The position numbers were made by a program, and so were the translations under genes. Positions 1 through 6,357 of a stretch of 10,873 nucleotides of DNA are shown here, in pieces (the stretch's first letter is position 1; each line of letters starts with the position of its first letter). Origin of the DNA: JBMNTQ01 sp050945815 (lineage in GTDB: Bacteria; Bacillota; Clostridia; Christensenellales; JBMNTQ01). The notes beneath the pieces are model-generated. The model saw only the letters and a program-made list of their open reading frames with translations, was not told the DNA's origin and did not search any database. Where the stretch lies: positions 1 to 10,873 of the forward strand of contig JBMNTQ010000060.1 in the NCBI GenBank assembly GCA_050945815.1, read 5' to 3'.

Positions 1-686
1 ATAACACTTAGCTCGACAAGTGGATCCAAGCTTTCTTCTCTTTCAATCAACTGTTTTGTAGAGGCTATCAATTTATATGTTTTCCGAGTAACATTTACAG
101 AAATATCATCTTTATTTAAGTTCATGTTGTTGCGGAGACCTTCGTATACAAATTTAAAATCCTCATGGGGATCGTCCGGCAAATCATATTCAAAATTGAT
201 TTTGTAAATATCGAATATAAACTCAAAGAAAGCAGGTAAAAAGGCCTGAGGCACAATTGCATTTTCCAAAACAACATTTATTATTCTCATTCTGCTACTG
301 GAAGTACCCGCCCTCCTATATTTACTGAGAATATTCCTTATCACTCCCTCTACCTTTTGCTTTGAGTACCAGCTATAAGCCTTTGTATAGATGGAACACA
401 CATTATCATAGAAATTTCCGTCGTAGTTAAGCATTGCGATAAGCGAGAGAGAAACAACTATGATTCTGGATTCTACAATATGGTAGTTATTGCCACCCAT
501 GGATATTGCTCTCATTAGTTCTAGTTCCGCTCTTTTATGGATTTCTTCCATGTCGGTTTCGCTATCTAGGATACCCATTAGATCTATTCCTATATTCTCT
601 CTCTTTGACACTTTATTAAGTAGCTGTTTTAACTTTGCTTCAAATTTTGAGTTTTTATTTCTGGAAGGTTCAATTGAATCTCTCAC
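1..686 (-). CDS. Uncharacterised protein, C-terminus cut by window edge
   Basis: The frame stays open from a GTG start at 684-686 to the left edge, giving 228 visible codons with no stop. The GTG is chosen because AGGGAG lies 6 bases upstream, while the tandem ATG ATG just before it is followed at once by TGA in its own frame. I do not recognise the family. The visible protein looks soluble and mostly helical: a charged Lys/Arg/Glu-rich N-terminus (residues 1-60), a mildly hydrophobic stretch at about 75-87 (IIVVSLSLIAML) too short and mixed to call a membrane helix, a basic segment at 119-133, and an aromatic/acidic core at 146-183 containing FLPAFFEFIFDIYKINFEY followed by DLPDDPHEDF. It follows the McrBC cluster on the same strand but has its own promoter at 731-759. 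A role in the defence region is inferred from position only. The coding call is firm, the function unknown. Confidence 0.8.
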   Translation of the reverse strand, partial: MRDSIEPSRNKNSKFEAKLKQLLNKVSKRENIGIDLMGILDSETDMEEIHKRAELELMRAISMGGNNYHIVESRIIVVSLSLIAMLNYDGNFYDNVCSIYTKAYSWYSKQKVEGVIRNILSKYRRAGTSSSRMRIINVVLENAIVPQAFLPAFFEFIFDIYKINFEYDLPDDPHEDFKFVYEGLRNNMNLNKDDISVNVTRKTYKLIASTKQLIEREESLDPLVELSV

Positions 687-730
687 ATCATTCTCCCTAC
701 ATCAAAATAAAGTTTGACTCTCTTTGTTTT

Positions 731-759
731 ATTATATCTTCTCTACATAAAATTAACAA
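731..759 (-). promoter_or_regulatory. Sigma-A-type promoter for the gene at 1-686
   Basis: Read on the minus strand, TTGTTA (754-759) is followed by a 17-base spacer and a perfect TATAAT (731-736). The -10 box lies about 45 bases before the GTG start, with the Shine-Dalgarno AGGGAG in between. It sits just past the stop codon of the 52-aa gene, so the edge gene can be transcribed independently of the mcr cluster. Four of six bases match in the -35 box, six of six in the -10 box, with ideal spacing. Confidence 0.65.
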
Positions 760-769
760 TCAAATCTTC

Positions 770-928
770 CTAAAAACCGCCGTCGCCTTTATTGCCGCCA
801 AACTCGCAGCCGTAAGAGTGACTATGCCCATAATACCATCGGCCATACCTATATCCGTAATGAGGAGGACAGCTTGCGCAATTGCCGTCGCATATTCCGT
901 TATGCCTTTGTGACCGACCTCCGAACAT
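770..928 (-). CDS. 52-aa Cys/His/Gly/aromatic-rich mini-protein
   Basis: A small protein of unknown function. From ATG 926-928 (GGAGG four bases upstream) it has 52 residues. An in-frame GTG at 956-958 would add ten residues and overlap the preceding stop as TAGTG, but has no ribosome binding site. Composition argues for a real gene: four Cys in C13-x3-C17-x2-C20-x20-C41, His at 23, 35 and 37, and an aromatic run HYGYRYGRWYYGH at 23-35 inside a Gly-rich frame. The alternative frame over the same DNA gives a featureless product. The Cys/His pattern would suit a zinc or iron-sulfur site. C-x3-C-x2-C is also the radical-SAM spacing, but the protein is far too short to be such an enzyme. It lies directly after the 149-aa gene and is probably co-transcribed and translationally coupled. 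From memory, similar mini-proteins occur in other Firmicutes; I cannot verify that here. Confidence 0.6.
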   Translation of the reverse strand: MFGGRSQRHNGICDGNCASCPPHYGYRYGRWYYGHSHSYGCEFGGNKGDGGF

Positions 929-957
929 TCTACCTCCAAGTTTTCCTCCGGCAAGCA

Positions 958-1407
958 CTAAAAATAAACGCCCAAAAAGCCGAGTTTCTCGGGTTCTTCA
1001 TAAATAATATTTTCCTCGTCTTCCTCTTCTCGAAGATTTTCCGGCAAGGCAATATTGTACTCGTCGCAAACCTCAATGATTATATCGTCATCAAGCACAC
1101 AATAGAGATTTTTCATATCTTCGACAGTCAGACTATCCGCGGAATTATAGACTGCCGCCACGGCCAATTCTTCATCGTTGTAATATAGAAAATCCAATAA
1201 ATTATCGGCAGAAAACTGAAGCCTTGCGTCCACCGCTTTACTTAAAAGACGGTTTGAAGCGCTTTCGTTTACCTGTAATTCGACTATGATTTCCGCAACT
1301 TCTTCCGCAGTGCCGAGAGAAGTCAGACTGGAGAGATTTCGAACCTGCGTACTCTCTGCCCAGTCATAGAACTTTTCATAATATTCATCCCAGGTGTACT
1401 TGCGCAA
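958..1407 (-). CDS. 149-aa acidic protein of unknown function
   Basis: A TTG start (1405-1407) is chosen because AGAAGG lies 8 bases upstream; no in-frame ATG precedes it after the McrC stop. The product looks soluble and helical, with no signal peptide or membrane segment. It opens with YTWDEYYEKFYDWAESTQ, then repeated short helices (residues about 30-115) rich in Ala, Leu, Glu and Asp, reminiscent of helical-repeat (HEAT/TPR-like) scaffolds but without a motif I can assign. The C-terminal tail is very acidic (REEEDEEN at about 125-132). The gene begins 49 bases after mcrC, and its stop touches the upstream GTG option of the 52-aa gene, so all three probably share one transcript. An adaptor or regulator of the McrBC system is one possibility, but nothing in the sequence beyond linkage shows it. 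Confidence 0.75.
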   Translation of the reverse strand: MRKYTWDEYYEKFYDWAESTQVRNLSSLTSLGTAEEVAEIIVELQVNESASNRLLSKAVDARLQFSADNLLDFLYYNDEELAVAAVYNSADSLTVEDMKNLYCVLDDDIIIEVCDEYNIALPENLREEEDEENIIYEEPEKLGFLGVYF

Positions 1408-1456
1408 TCGATCTGCCTTCTATTTCATTTTTCTCGACATCAATGCTTCTTGCAGC

Positions 1457-2761
1457 TTATTTCCTTTTTAATCTATTCAGCAAATCTTCCATACTCTTCT
1501 CTATATTTGCCACATCAACAAAAAACGCCGAAACCGTAACGCCGTCGCCACTATCGAATTCTATAACTTCATAATCTCTCATTTCAGAATTCACCGGATA
1601 TAGCAACCAAACTCCAGGAGTTTTATACTTTTTTGAGTACGCATACATCTGATACATATCGGCCGATGATATACCGAAGTTTTCATTCTTCCTGTCAACC
1701 AGGTTTTTCCATTTGGTATCTAAAATCACGGTGTTTCCGTCGTTCCTTGTCACAACGATATCCGGTCTAATGGCAAACCTCTTATGGTTTTCGCCGTTGA
1801 GTTTATTAAACAAATAATATCCTCTGTTCTGTATGGATACTTGCCAGCCCTCTCTGCTAAACACCTTTCTCAAGTTTTTTGCAACATAAGCTTCAAATAC
1901 TTTTTCCATAGGAAACATCAGCGCTCTTACAGATTCAGTCCCAGAAAAAGTGGTAAAGCTCTTATCTTTTAGAAAAACCTTAGACCACTTCATCAACGAG
2001 TTATACGCCTTGGTGTTGCGGTCGATAACAACTTTTGAAAAGTCTTTATCATAATTTTCTGACGCCTCAACCAGTTCGAACGCCGTAAGGAGCCACCTTA
2101 TCTCTTTTGCATTCTCAGCGCTCGATGTAATCTTATTAAGTTTTAGCAATGTTGACTTTATTATTCTATTCTCGGCCCTATCTACCTGATATTCATCGAA
2201 AGAAACATAGAATCTTTCCCTATGTGCAAAATTATTCCTTATATGCTCTTTTATGAGGAGCTTGCCTTTATATACGAAAAGGTTGTCTTCTTGCGTAACA
2301 TATGCCGATTTCAGCCCGCGCTTAACGAGATTTCGCACCTCTTGCAGATACATGTTTATGAAAATCTCATATAGATTCATGCGGTCGATTTTAAGATTTG
2401 CATTCATAAATACTTTGCTTGGGAAGTCTTTCATACTCCTAAGCATTTTCATAAACACTCGCTTCGTTTCATCCTTCTCGCCTTTTGCAAATTCTATCTT
2501 AGGAAGAATTTGTATCTGATGTCCTCTTTTCATTTGGATAAGGCCTACATAGTTTTTAAAAGTGACAGTCTCTCCAACGTTTCTTTTGTACCCTATCCGC
2601 ATAAAGTCGAGAATATCCGACTCGATTTCATTAGATTGAAATGCATGGATAAACTCGAGCAAGTCGGCAAAGGCTTCCTCGTCCATACACGTATATTTAT
2701 TTTTATATTTCGGATTTCCGACAATTGTCTCAAACTCTTTGACTTCCAAGAGTTTAGCCAT
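1457..2761 (-). CDS. mcrC: McrC, nuclease subunit of McrBC type IV restriction system
   Basis: McrC-family protein, 434 aa, the endonuclease partner of McrB. The McrB-McrC assembly binds modified DNA, translocates using GTP and cuts. Visible features: an N-terminal McrB-interacting region of about 320 residues containing the family-typical YVGLIQMKRGHQIQILPKIE (71-90) and LYEIFINMYLQEVRNLVKRGL (130-150, helical), then a C-terminal PD-(D/E)XK nuclease core with E290, R-P-D334 (IRPDIVV) and D348-T-K350 (VILDTKW). D334-x13-D-T-K with an upstream Glu helix (MEKVFEAYV) is a complete catalytic set, so the enzyme should be active. QMYAYSKKY (371-379) is the expected following helix. ATG 2759-2761 has a purine-rich AGAGGCGG upstream. 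It starts 18 bases after the mcrB stop, a typical operon spacing. Length is normal for stand-alone McrC proteins, which are longer than the E. coli one. Confidence 0.93.
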   Translation of the reverse strand: MAKLLEVKEFETIVGNPKYKNKYTCMDEEAFADLLEFIHAFQSNEIESDILDFMRIGYKRNVGETVTFKNYVGLIQMKRGHQIQILPKIEFAKGEKDETKRVFMKMLRSMKDFPSKVFMNANLKIDRMNLYEIFINMYLQEVRNLVKRGLKSAYVTQEDNLFVYKGKLLIKEHIRNNFAHRERFYVSFDEYQVDRAENRIIKSTLLKLNKITSSAENAKEIRWLLTAFELVEASENYDKDFSKVVIDRNTKAYNSLMKWSKVFLKDKSFTTFSGTESVRALMFPMEKVFEAYVAKNLRKVFSREGWQVSIQNRGYYLFNKLNGENHKRFAIRPDIVVTRNDGNTVILDTKWKNLVDRKNENFGISSADMYQMYAYSKKYKTPGVWLLYPVNSEMRDYEVIEFDSGDGVTVSAFFVDVANIEKSMEDLLNRLKRK

Positions 2762-2779
2762 ATTATCCGCCTCTTCTCT

Positions 2780-4537
2780 TTATCCCTTAATTCCTATATA
2801 GCTTTCTATAGCGTCAAATGCCTTTTCATTTATCTCATAGGAGTATTCAGGCAAATCAAAGTCAGACACATCTCCTCTGAAAACTTCATCTGTTTTGAGC
2901 TCGGTGGCGAGAATAAATCTATTCTCTTTTTCTTTCCCATCATCGCCAAGAACCAGCATAATTTTGCTGTAGTCCTCATAGAAATACTCCTGCAATAGCG
3001 GTATTATCGATTTTCTGAATATGTTCGCTAAATCTTTTACTGTGGACTTCTCATTGAGCCCTGTGAAAAACGCGTGTCCGATAGTGTGCTCCCTATCATA
3101 AAGATATTCGATTCTCTTGTTAATTGTATTCAGCATTTCAGCCACATCAAGCTCCTGCCCCGCATCACTAATCTTATCGGCGCCAATGTCCCTGAGTACC
3201 TGTGGATCCGGCATCATTTCCTCAAACTGAAACCTCCGGCGGAGCGCTGTGTCCATAAGTGCGATTGAGCGGTCCGCAGTGTTCATCGTGCCAATAATAT
3301 AAACATTATCCGGAACAGAGAAGGGCTTGCTTGAGTACGGCAGTATCGCTTCCATCTCCTCTTCTGCACCTTGCCGCTTGTTAGCTTCTATTAAAGTAAT
3401 TAACTCCCCGAATATTTTTGAAATGTTTCCTCGGTTAATTTCGTCAATAATAAACACATGCGAATTATCTGGATCTTGAGCAGCTTTGTCACAAAACTCT
3501 TTAAACACCCCCGACTTTATACTATATTCCAAATTGGATTTATCATCTTCATCCATCTTCGGCTTAATTCCCTCTATAAATTCCTCATATCCATAAGACT
3601 GATGGAAGGTGGTAAAAACAACACGCTTTTCATCTTTGAGCTGGTTATAGCGCCTCAACACTTCTTTATAAGGTCGTTTTGACACGTCTTCTATACTACT
3701 CTGATTGTCGCAGATGGCAACAGCATAAATTGCTGTGTAATACGTCTTCCCTGTTCCGGGAGGTCCATAGAAAATAAGATTTTTTTCAATCTCATTGGCT
3801 TTACTATCTTCTATTCCTAAAATATAGTTGTAGTATGGTATCAAAAGTTCTACAGCGTTCTGTGTCTCCCTTACTATCTCAGAGGTTTTTGTTTGTACAT
3901 AAGGCTTAGATATCTTTTTTGCGACTTGAAGCTTTTTTAACATGCCAGCCCTCTTCACTTCTAAAACTTCATCCTTGCCTCTATGCGGAACATATAATTT
4001 ATCGTTTATATCTATAATTTGATAATGTCCTCCTGTCCCCTCCGGCGAATCGAGATCCACAATTCTATTGTGTCTCTCGTAGTCCTCATCCTTTGAAATA
4101 CCATCTCGAAGCTCCACACAAACAGATAAGTCCCATTCTTTGTCTCTGTTGTCAGTGTTAGTCAAAAATATCGAAATACTATGAGGATATTCCACATAAT
4201 CTTTATGCTTTAATTCAGTCCAAAAATAGTCCTGTGCGATTTGTCCTTGATTTATCCAGCCTGAAGTAGACTGCATCTTCAAGCCTTTAAATTTGTCGGA
4301 AACATGTTCACAAAATTTAGAAAACTCTTTTCTAGCTGATGAACCGGCTTTCTTAAATCTCTCCATTGCCTCTTTCTCTGCACCAACTTTTTTCGGATCA
4401 ACATATTTCTTTCCGGCATAGTTCATGAGGTAGGTTATTATCTTTTCAAAATCTACCTCGGGATACTCTACCGCTTTCTGATTAAGACTTCTTTCAGTTT
4501 GATCGTCAACCCTATAATTTTTCACTTGAAATTTCAC
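2780..4537 (-). CDS. mcrB: McrB, AAA+ GTPase subunit of McrBC type IV restriction system
   Basis: McrB-family motor, 585 aa. The C-terminal AAA+ domain (about 245-585) shows Walker A GPPGTGKT (258-265), the family element FTTFHQSYGYEEFIEGIKP (308-326), Walker B VFIIDEINRGN (361-371), the McrB signature MNTADRS (418-424, tied to GTP use in characterised McrB) and arginine-finger region ALRRRF (431-436). All key residues are present. Residues 1-230 should form the target-recognition half. They contain SGWINQGQIAQDYFWTEL near 92-109 and a predicted beta-rich stretch to about 185, but I cannot match them confidently to the E. coli McrB DNA-binding domain. The first start is GTG 4535-4537, crowded against AGGGG; a second in-frame GTG four codons on (4523-4525) has better room for that Shine-Dalgarno, so the true N-terminus may be four residues shorter. 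It is followed by mcrC after 18 bases. Confidence 0.93.
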   Translation of the reverse strand: MKFQVKNYRVDDQTERSLNQKAVEYPEVDFEKIITYLMNYAGKKYVDPKKVGAEKEAMERFKKAGSSARKEFSKFCEHVSDKFKGLKMQSTSGWINQGQIAQDYFWTELKHKDYVEYPHSISIFLTNTDNRDKEWDLSVCVELRDGISKDEDYERHNRIVDLDSPEGTGGHYQIIDINDKLYVPHRGKDEVLEVKRAGMLKKLQVAKKISKPYVQTKTSEIVRETQNAVELLIPYYNYILGIEDSKANEIEKNLIFYGPPGTGKTYYTAIYAVAICDNQSSIEDVSKRPYKEVLRRYNQLKDEKRVVFTTFHQSYGYEEFIEGIKPKMDEDDKSNLEYSIKSGVFKEFCDKAAQDPDNSHVFIIDEINRGNISKIFGELITLIEANKRQGAEEEMEAILPYSSKPFSVPDNVYIIGTMNTADRSIALMDTALRRRFQFEEMMPDPQVLRDIGADKISDAGQELDVAEMLNTINKRIEYLYDREHTIGHAFFTGLNEKSTVKDLANIFRKSIIPLLQEYFYEDYSKIMLVLGDDGKEKENRFILATELKTDEVFRGDVSDFDLPEYSYEINEKAFDAIESYIGIKG

Positions 4538-4619
4538 ACCCCTAAAGTTTTATTTTCTGTAAGTTTTATGAAAGAGCTGCAACCTATTTATTCACAATTT
4601 CAAAGCACATTCTCTGCCT

Positions 4620-5174
4620 TTATCGTATGCTCCAGAGAATGCTGTCAATCTTTTTAATCTCTGATATCCATTTATAATCGGGCAATACTCGGTCGAACTC
4701 ACTGATACATTCTTTGGCTTTTTCTGTCTTCAAGAAATCATCGTACCATTTTTCTATGTTCGCATAGAGAATAATTGCATTCTTCAGTTTTTCTTCTTTT
4801 GTTGCTCCCGTCAGCCACATATTCAGATTCTGAACAACATATCTGTCCCATATCGGTTTGTCCGGAAATATTGAAGCGAGCATTTTACTCGAGAAAGAAG
4901 GTTCGATATTTCCGCTATGCTCATAAAGATATCTGATAATGCTTTCAAAAGTCGGACTGGCGTTCTTAACACTTTCGAAATAATCATAATATGCTCGTCG
5001 CCACTCTTCATTTCGTCTAACCAAATAAAACCCGTTGAACACACGCTGAAACTCGGCATCAACGGCAACATTGGTGCTCTTCACCTTTTCCATAATGTAC
5101 TTGTATTTATCAAGCCCCATGATAGATGCCAAGCGTTCTTGAAAAACCTTGCCAACATCAAAATTAATATCCAT
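4620..5174 (-). CDS. 184-aa conserved-looking protein upstream of mcrB, possible glycosylase-like helical fold
   Basis: ATG 5172-5174 is chosen because GAGGTGA lies five bases upstream; a GTG nine bases further up lies inside that Shine-Dalgarno. The 184-aa product is soluble and helical, with FNGFYLVRRNEEWRRAYYDY (46-65), then FSSKMLASIFPDKPIWDRYV (94-113) and a C-terminal KKIDSILWSIR (174-184). The pattern S-K-x-L-x3-x-P-x-x-P-I-x-D-x-x-V resembles the helical segment in proteins related to the HhH-GPD DNA-glycosylase superfamily, where a small protein recognises a flipped base; this is a weak analogy from memory, not an identification. No catalytic Lys/Asp pair typical of glycosylases can be assigned. 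It is the first gene of the minus-strand cluster, 82 bases before mcrB, so it may serve McrBC as an accessory or specificity factor (inference). Confidence 0.78.
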   Translation of the reverse strand: MDINFDVGKVFQERLASIMGLDKYKYIMEKVKSTNVAVDAEFQRVFNGFYLVRRNEEWRRAYYDYFESVKNASPTFESIIRYLYEHSGNIEPSFSSKMLASIFPDKPIWDRYVVQNLNMWLTGATKEEKLKNAIILYANIEKWYDDFLKTEKAKECISEFDRVLPDYKWISEIKKIDSILWSIR

Positions 5175-5218
5175 AAGTCTCACCTCGTCCCGCTCCGAAC
5201 TTAAGCTGATTATTACGA

Positions 5219-5260
5219 CTAAAAAACACCTCTCCGACGATTGGGGTCGGAAAGATGTTT
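5219..5260 (-). terminator. Intrinsic terminator after the lipoprotein gene
   Basis: A 15-bp stem (5224-5238 with 5246-5260) has a 7-base loop. Read as minus-strand RNA all 15 positions pair, two of them as G-U wobbles, and the stem runs into UUUUUU at 5221-5226. Read on the plus strand the same two positions are A-C mismatches, so the hairpin is built for minus-strand transcription. It lies about 70 bases past the lipoprotein stop codon and 45 bases before the first gene of the mcr cluster, separating the two units unless it is read through. Confidence 0.8.
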
Positions 5261-5284
5261 GTCCGTGAATTATTATTTCTTCGC

Positions 5285-5313
5285 AATTAACAGTAATAAT
5301 AACATAACAGCAA
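5285..5313 (-). promoter_or_regulatory. Weak candidate promoter upstream of the hairpin that precedes the mcr cluster
   Basis: On the minus strand TTGCTG (5308-5313), 17 bases, then TTAATT (5285-5290). Both boxes are weak matches. It is noted because no better promoter could be found between the hairpin at 5219-5260 and the start of the 184-aa gene; if real, the transcript would run through that hairpin before reaching the coding region. Confidence 0.2.
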
Positions 5314-5331
5314 ATTATCTATAATTAAAAC

Positions 5332-5955
5332 CTACTCGGAAAAACTAATCATCTTTGCCCAGTCGATAAACTGCTCTTCGTGTTTGGGATATTCTTCTTC
5401 AAAGGTAGCAAACTGAACCATCCAAAACGCATCGGAAACCTTATACAGAACCGTGAAATATTTATATGTGTCTCCCGTATCAGGGTTATTAAATGTATAA
5501 GTAATGTTCTTAATGCCGTCAATGTCTCTCACTTCCAAGGGCGAATGTGCCTTATTAACTTCCAAAATCACTTCGCCATATTCTTCGAGGGTATAGTCTT
5601 TAAGTCCTTCATAATCGGCAAACGCCTCTTTTAAAGCAAAGACTGCAACCTCTTCGGAAGCGTAACAGACTGTATAGCCTTCATATTCAAATTCTTCAAA
5701 TTCGTTTGTTAAGGTGATGTTCATTCCGGAGTTGCTGAATACTTTGGAATTATCCGGAACCTTAGGACTTTCCGGAGCTTTGGTACTTTCTGCCGGCTTA
5801 ACGCTCTCTGCAGGTTTGGTGTTATCTGCGGCCTTGGTGTTATCTGCGGCCTTGGTGTTGCTGCAACCTGCCAGCGCCGATATTAAGATCGCTGCAGTCA
5901 TAACGACTGCCACCACAGACCTGAGTCGCATTTTTCTTTTTTCTCTTTCTTTCAT
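5332..5955 (-). CDS. Secreted lipoprotein with hexapeptide-repeat linker
   Basis: A 207-aa predicted lipoprotein anchored to the outer face of the membrane. The N-terminus is basic (KEREKRKMRLR), followed by a hydrophobic stretch (VVAVVMTAAILISALAG, 14-30) and a lipobox L-A-G-C with the lipidated Cys at 31. Residues 35-70 are six hexapeptides of the form K-x-x-[DE]-[NS]-x, a flexible wall-spanning linker. Residues about 72-207 form one globular domain of alternating beta and helix, rich in Glu, Tyr and Phe (EFEEFEYEGYTVCYASEEVAVF near 84-105), with a single free Cys. Its fold may be of the small PsbP/DcrB type seen in many bacterial lipoproteins, but I see no diagnostic motif. ATG 5953-5955 has AGAGGA upstream. 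It is monocistronic, ended by the hairpin at 5219-5260. Ligand or role unknown. Confidence 0.88.
   Translation of the reverse strand: MKEREKRKMRLRSVVAVVMTAAILISALAGCSNTKAADNTKAADNTKPAESVKPAESTKAPESPKVPDNSKVFSNSGMNITLTNEFEEFEYEGYTVCYASEEVAVFALKEAFADYEGLKDYTLEEYGEVILEVNKAHSPLEVRDIDGIKNITYTFNNPDTGDTYKYFTVLYKVSDAFWMVQFATFEEEYPKHEEQFIDWAKMISFSE
5746..5853 (-). repeat. Six-unit hexapeptide repeat inside the lipoprotein gene
   Basis: Six 18-bp units encode KAADNT, KAADNT, KPAESV, KPAEST, KAPESP and KVPDNS. The first two units are identical at the DNA level (18-bp perfect tandem copies at 5818-5835 and 5836-5853, plus six bases of a third at 5854-5859), pointing to recent slippage; the rest have diverged. 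Copy number probably varies among strains and would change linker length. Confidence 0.85.
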
Positions 5956-5990
5956 TACACTTTCCTCTTTCTCTTTTATTAGCTATATAA

Positions 5991-5996
5991 ATTATA
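5991..5996 (-). promoter_or_regulatory. Candidate -10 element of the lipoprotein gene
   Basis: A perfect TATAAT on the minus strand lies 35 bases before the lipoprotein ATG, within an A/T-rich stretch. No convincing -35 box is seen 16-18 bases further up. A rival is TTGCGC (6070-6075), 18 bases, TATAAT (6046-6051), which would give a leader of about 80-90 bases. Either could serve; neither is certain. Confidence 0.3.
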
Positions 5997-6017
5997 TATG
6001 TCCGCAATAAACATTAA

Positions 6018-6320
6018 TTCTCGACTGGTATTTCTTATCTGCGCTATTATACCTTATCTCACAACTTTGGCGCAAGCGACCATATGTTAGAGCTGCTTCG
6101 GCAACAAACTCGAAGCATGGTATAATTCGTTTTTCTTTTTCATAATGCTCCAAATCTCAGCCATCAGATTTCCAAAACATCTCCGCAGGAAATTTTAAAT
6201 GATTATCAGACCTTAGAAGCTTCTATAGATGAAGGGATTTATGAAGCGTTGCACCTTTTAAACAGCTTAAAGCGGCGCAGGATCAAATCCAAGTTTTTTG
6301 AAAAATTAAACCCGCTTTAA
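6018..6320 (+). pseudogene. Possible decayed gene remnant
   Basis: This reading frame runs about 100 codons with only one internal stop (TAA at 6123-6125) and ends at TAA 6318-6320. An in-frame ATG (6084-6086) starts MLELLRQQTRSMV, after which the stop falls. The second part reads SPQEILNDYQTLEASIDEGI and EALHLLNSLKRRRIKSKFFE near its end, protein-like composition with a charged helical C-terminus. No family is recognised, and no Shine-Dalgarno precedes the ATG. It may be the tail of a gene broken by a nonsense mutation and loss of its 5' part, or chance open frame in A/T-rich DNA. The stop coincides with a TATAAT sequence, so a promoter function could also explain that stretch. Confidence 0.25.
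6118..6126 (+). promoter_or_regulatory. Extended -10 promoter-like element
   Basis: TGGTATAAT fits the extended -10 pattern TGnTATAAT exactly, just after a small inverted repeat (TGCTTCG 6094-6100 with CGAAGCA 6111-6117). No good -35 box is visible (best TTCGGC at 6097-6102, spacer 18). It could start a transcript towards the DUF401 operon with a leader of about 285 bases, or be incidental. Confidence 0.25.
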
Positions 6321-6332
6321 ACATACAAAATA

Positions 6333-6348
6333 GAAAAGTGAACTTTTC
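6333..6348. promoter_or_regulatory. Perfect inverted repeat, possible operator for the DUF401-sulfatase operon
   Basis: GAAAAGT-GA-ACTTTTC is a 7+7 perfect palindrome with a 2-base centre. It lies just upstream of the candidate promoter at 6358-6386 and 70 bases before the operon's GTG. A 2-base loop is too tight for an RNA hairpin, so a dimeric regulator binding site is the more natural reading. The regulator is not in the window. Confidence 0.35.
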
Positions 6349-6357
6349 CTTATTTAT

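Noticed and set aside
490..913. Plus-strand open frames opposite the edge gene and its promoter
   Set aside because: Low-complexity Ser/Leu/Ile products without a ribosome binding site, antisense to a well-supported minus-strand gene.
760..954. Alternative minus-strand frame of 64 codons over the 52-aa gene
   Set aside because: Featureless product, whereas the other frame gives a patterned Cys/His protein; the two cannot both be the main gene.
5818..5859. 18-bp direct repeats considered as a CRISPR or iteron array
   Set aside because: The units are contiguous without spacers and encode the lipoprotein linker in frame.
5714..6010. Plus-strand frame with LSAGLVLSAALVLS-type repeats that looks like a membrane peptide
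   Set aside because: It is the antisense reading of the lipoprotein's hexapeptide repeat and signal peptide.
6094..6117. Inverted repeat TGCTTCG/CGAAGCA considered as a terminator
   Set aside because: The 7-bp stem has a 10-base loop and no T-run directly after it, and no gene ends just before it.
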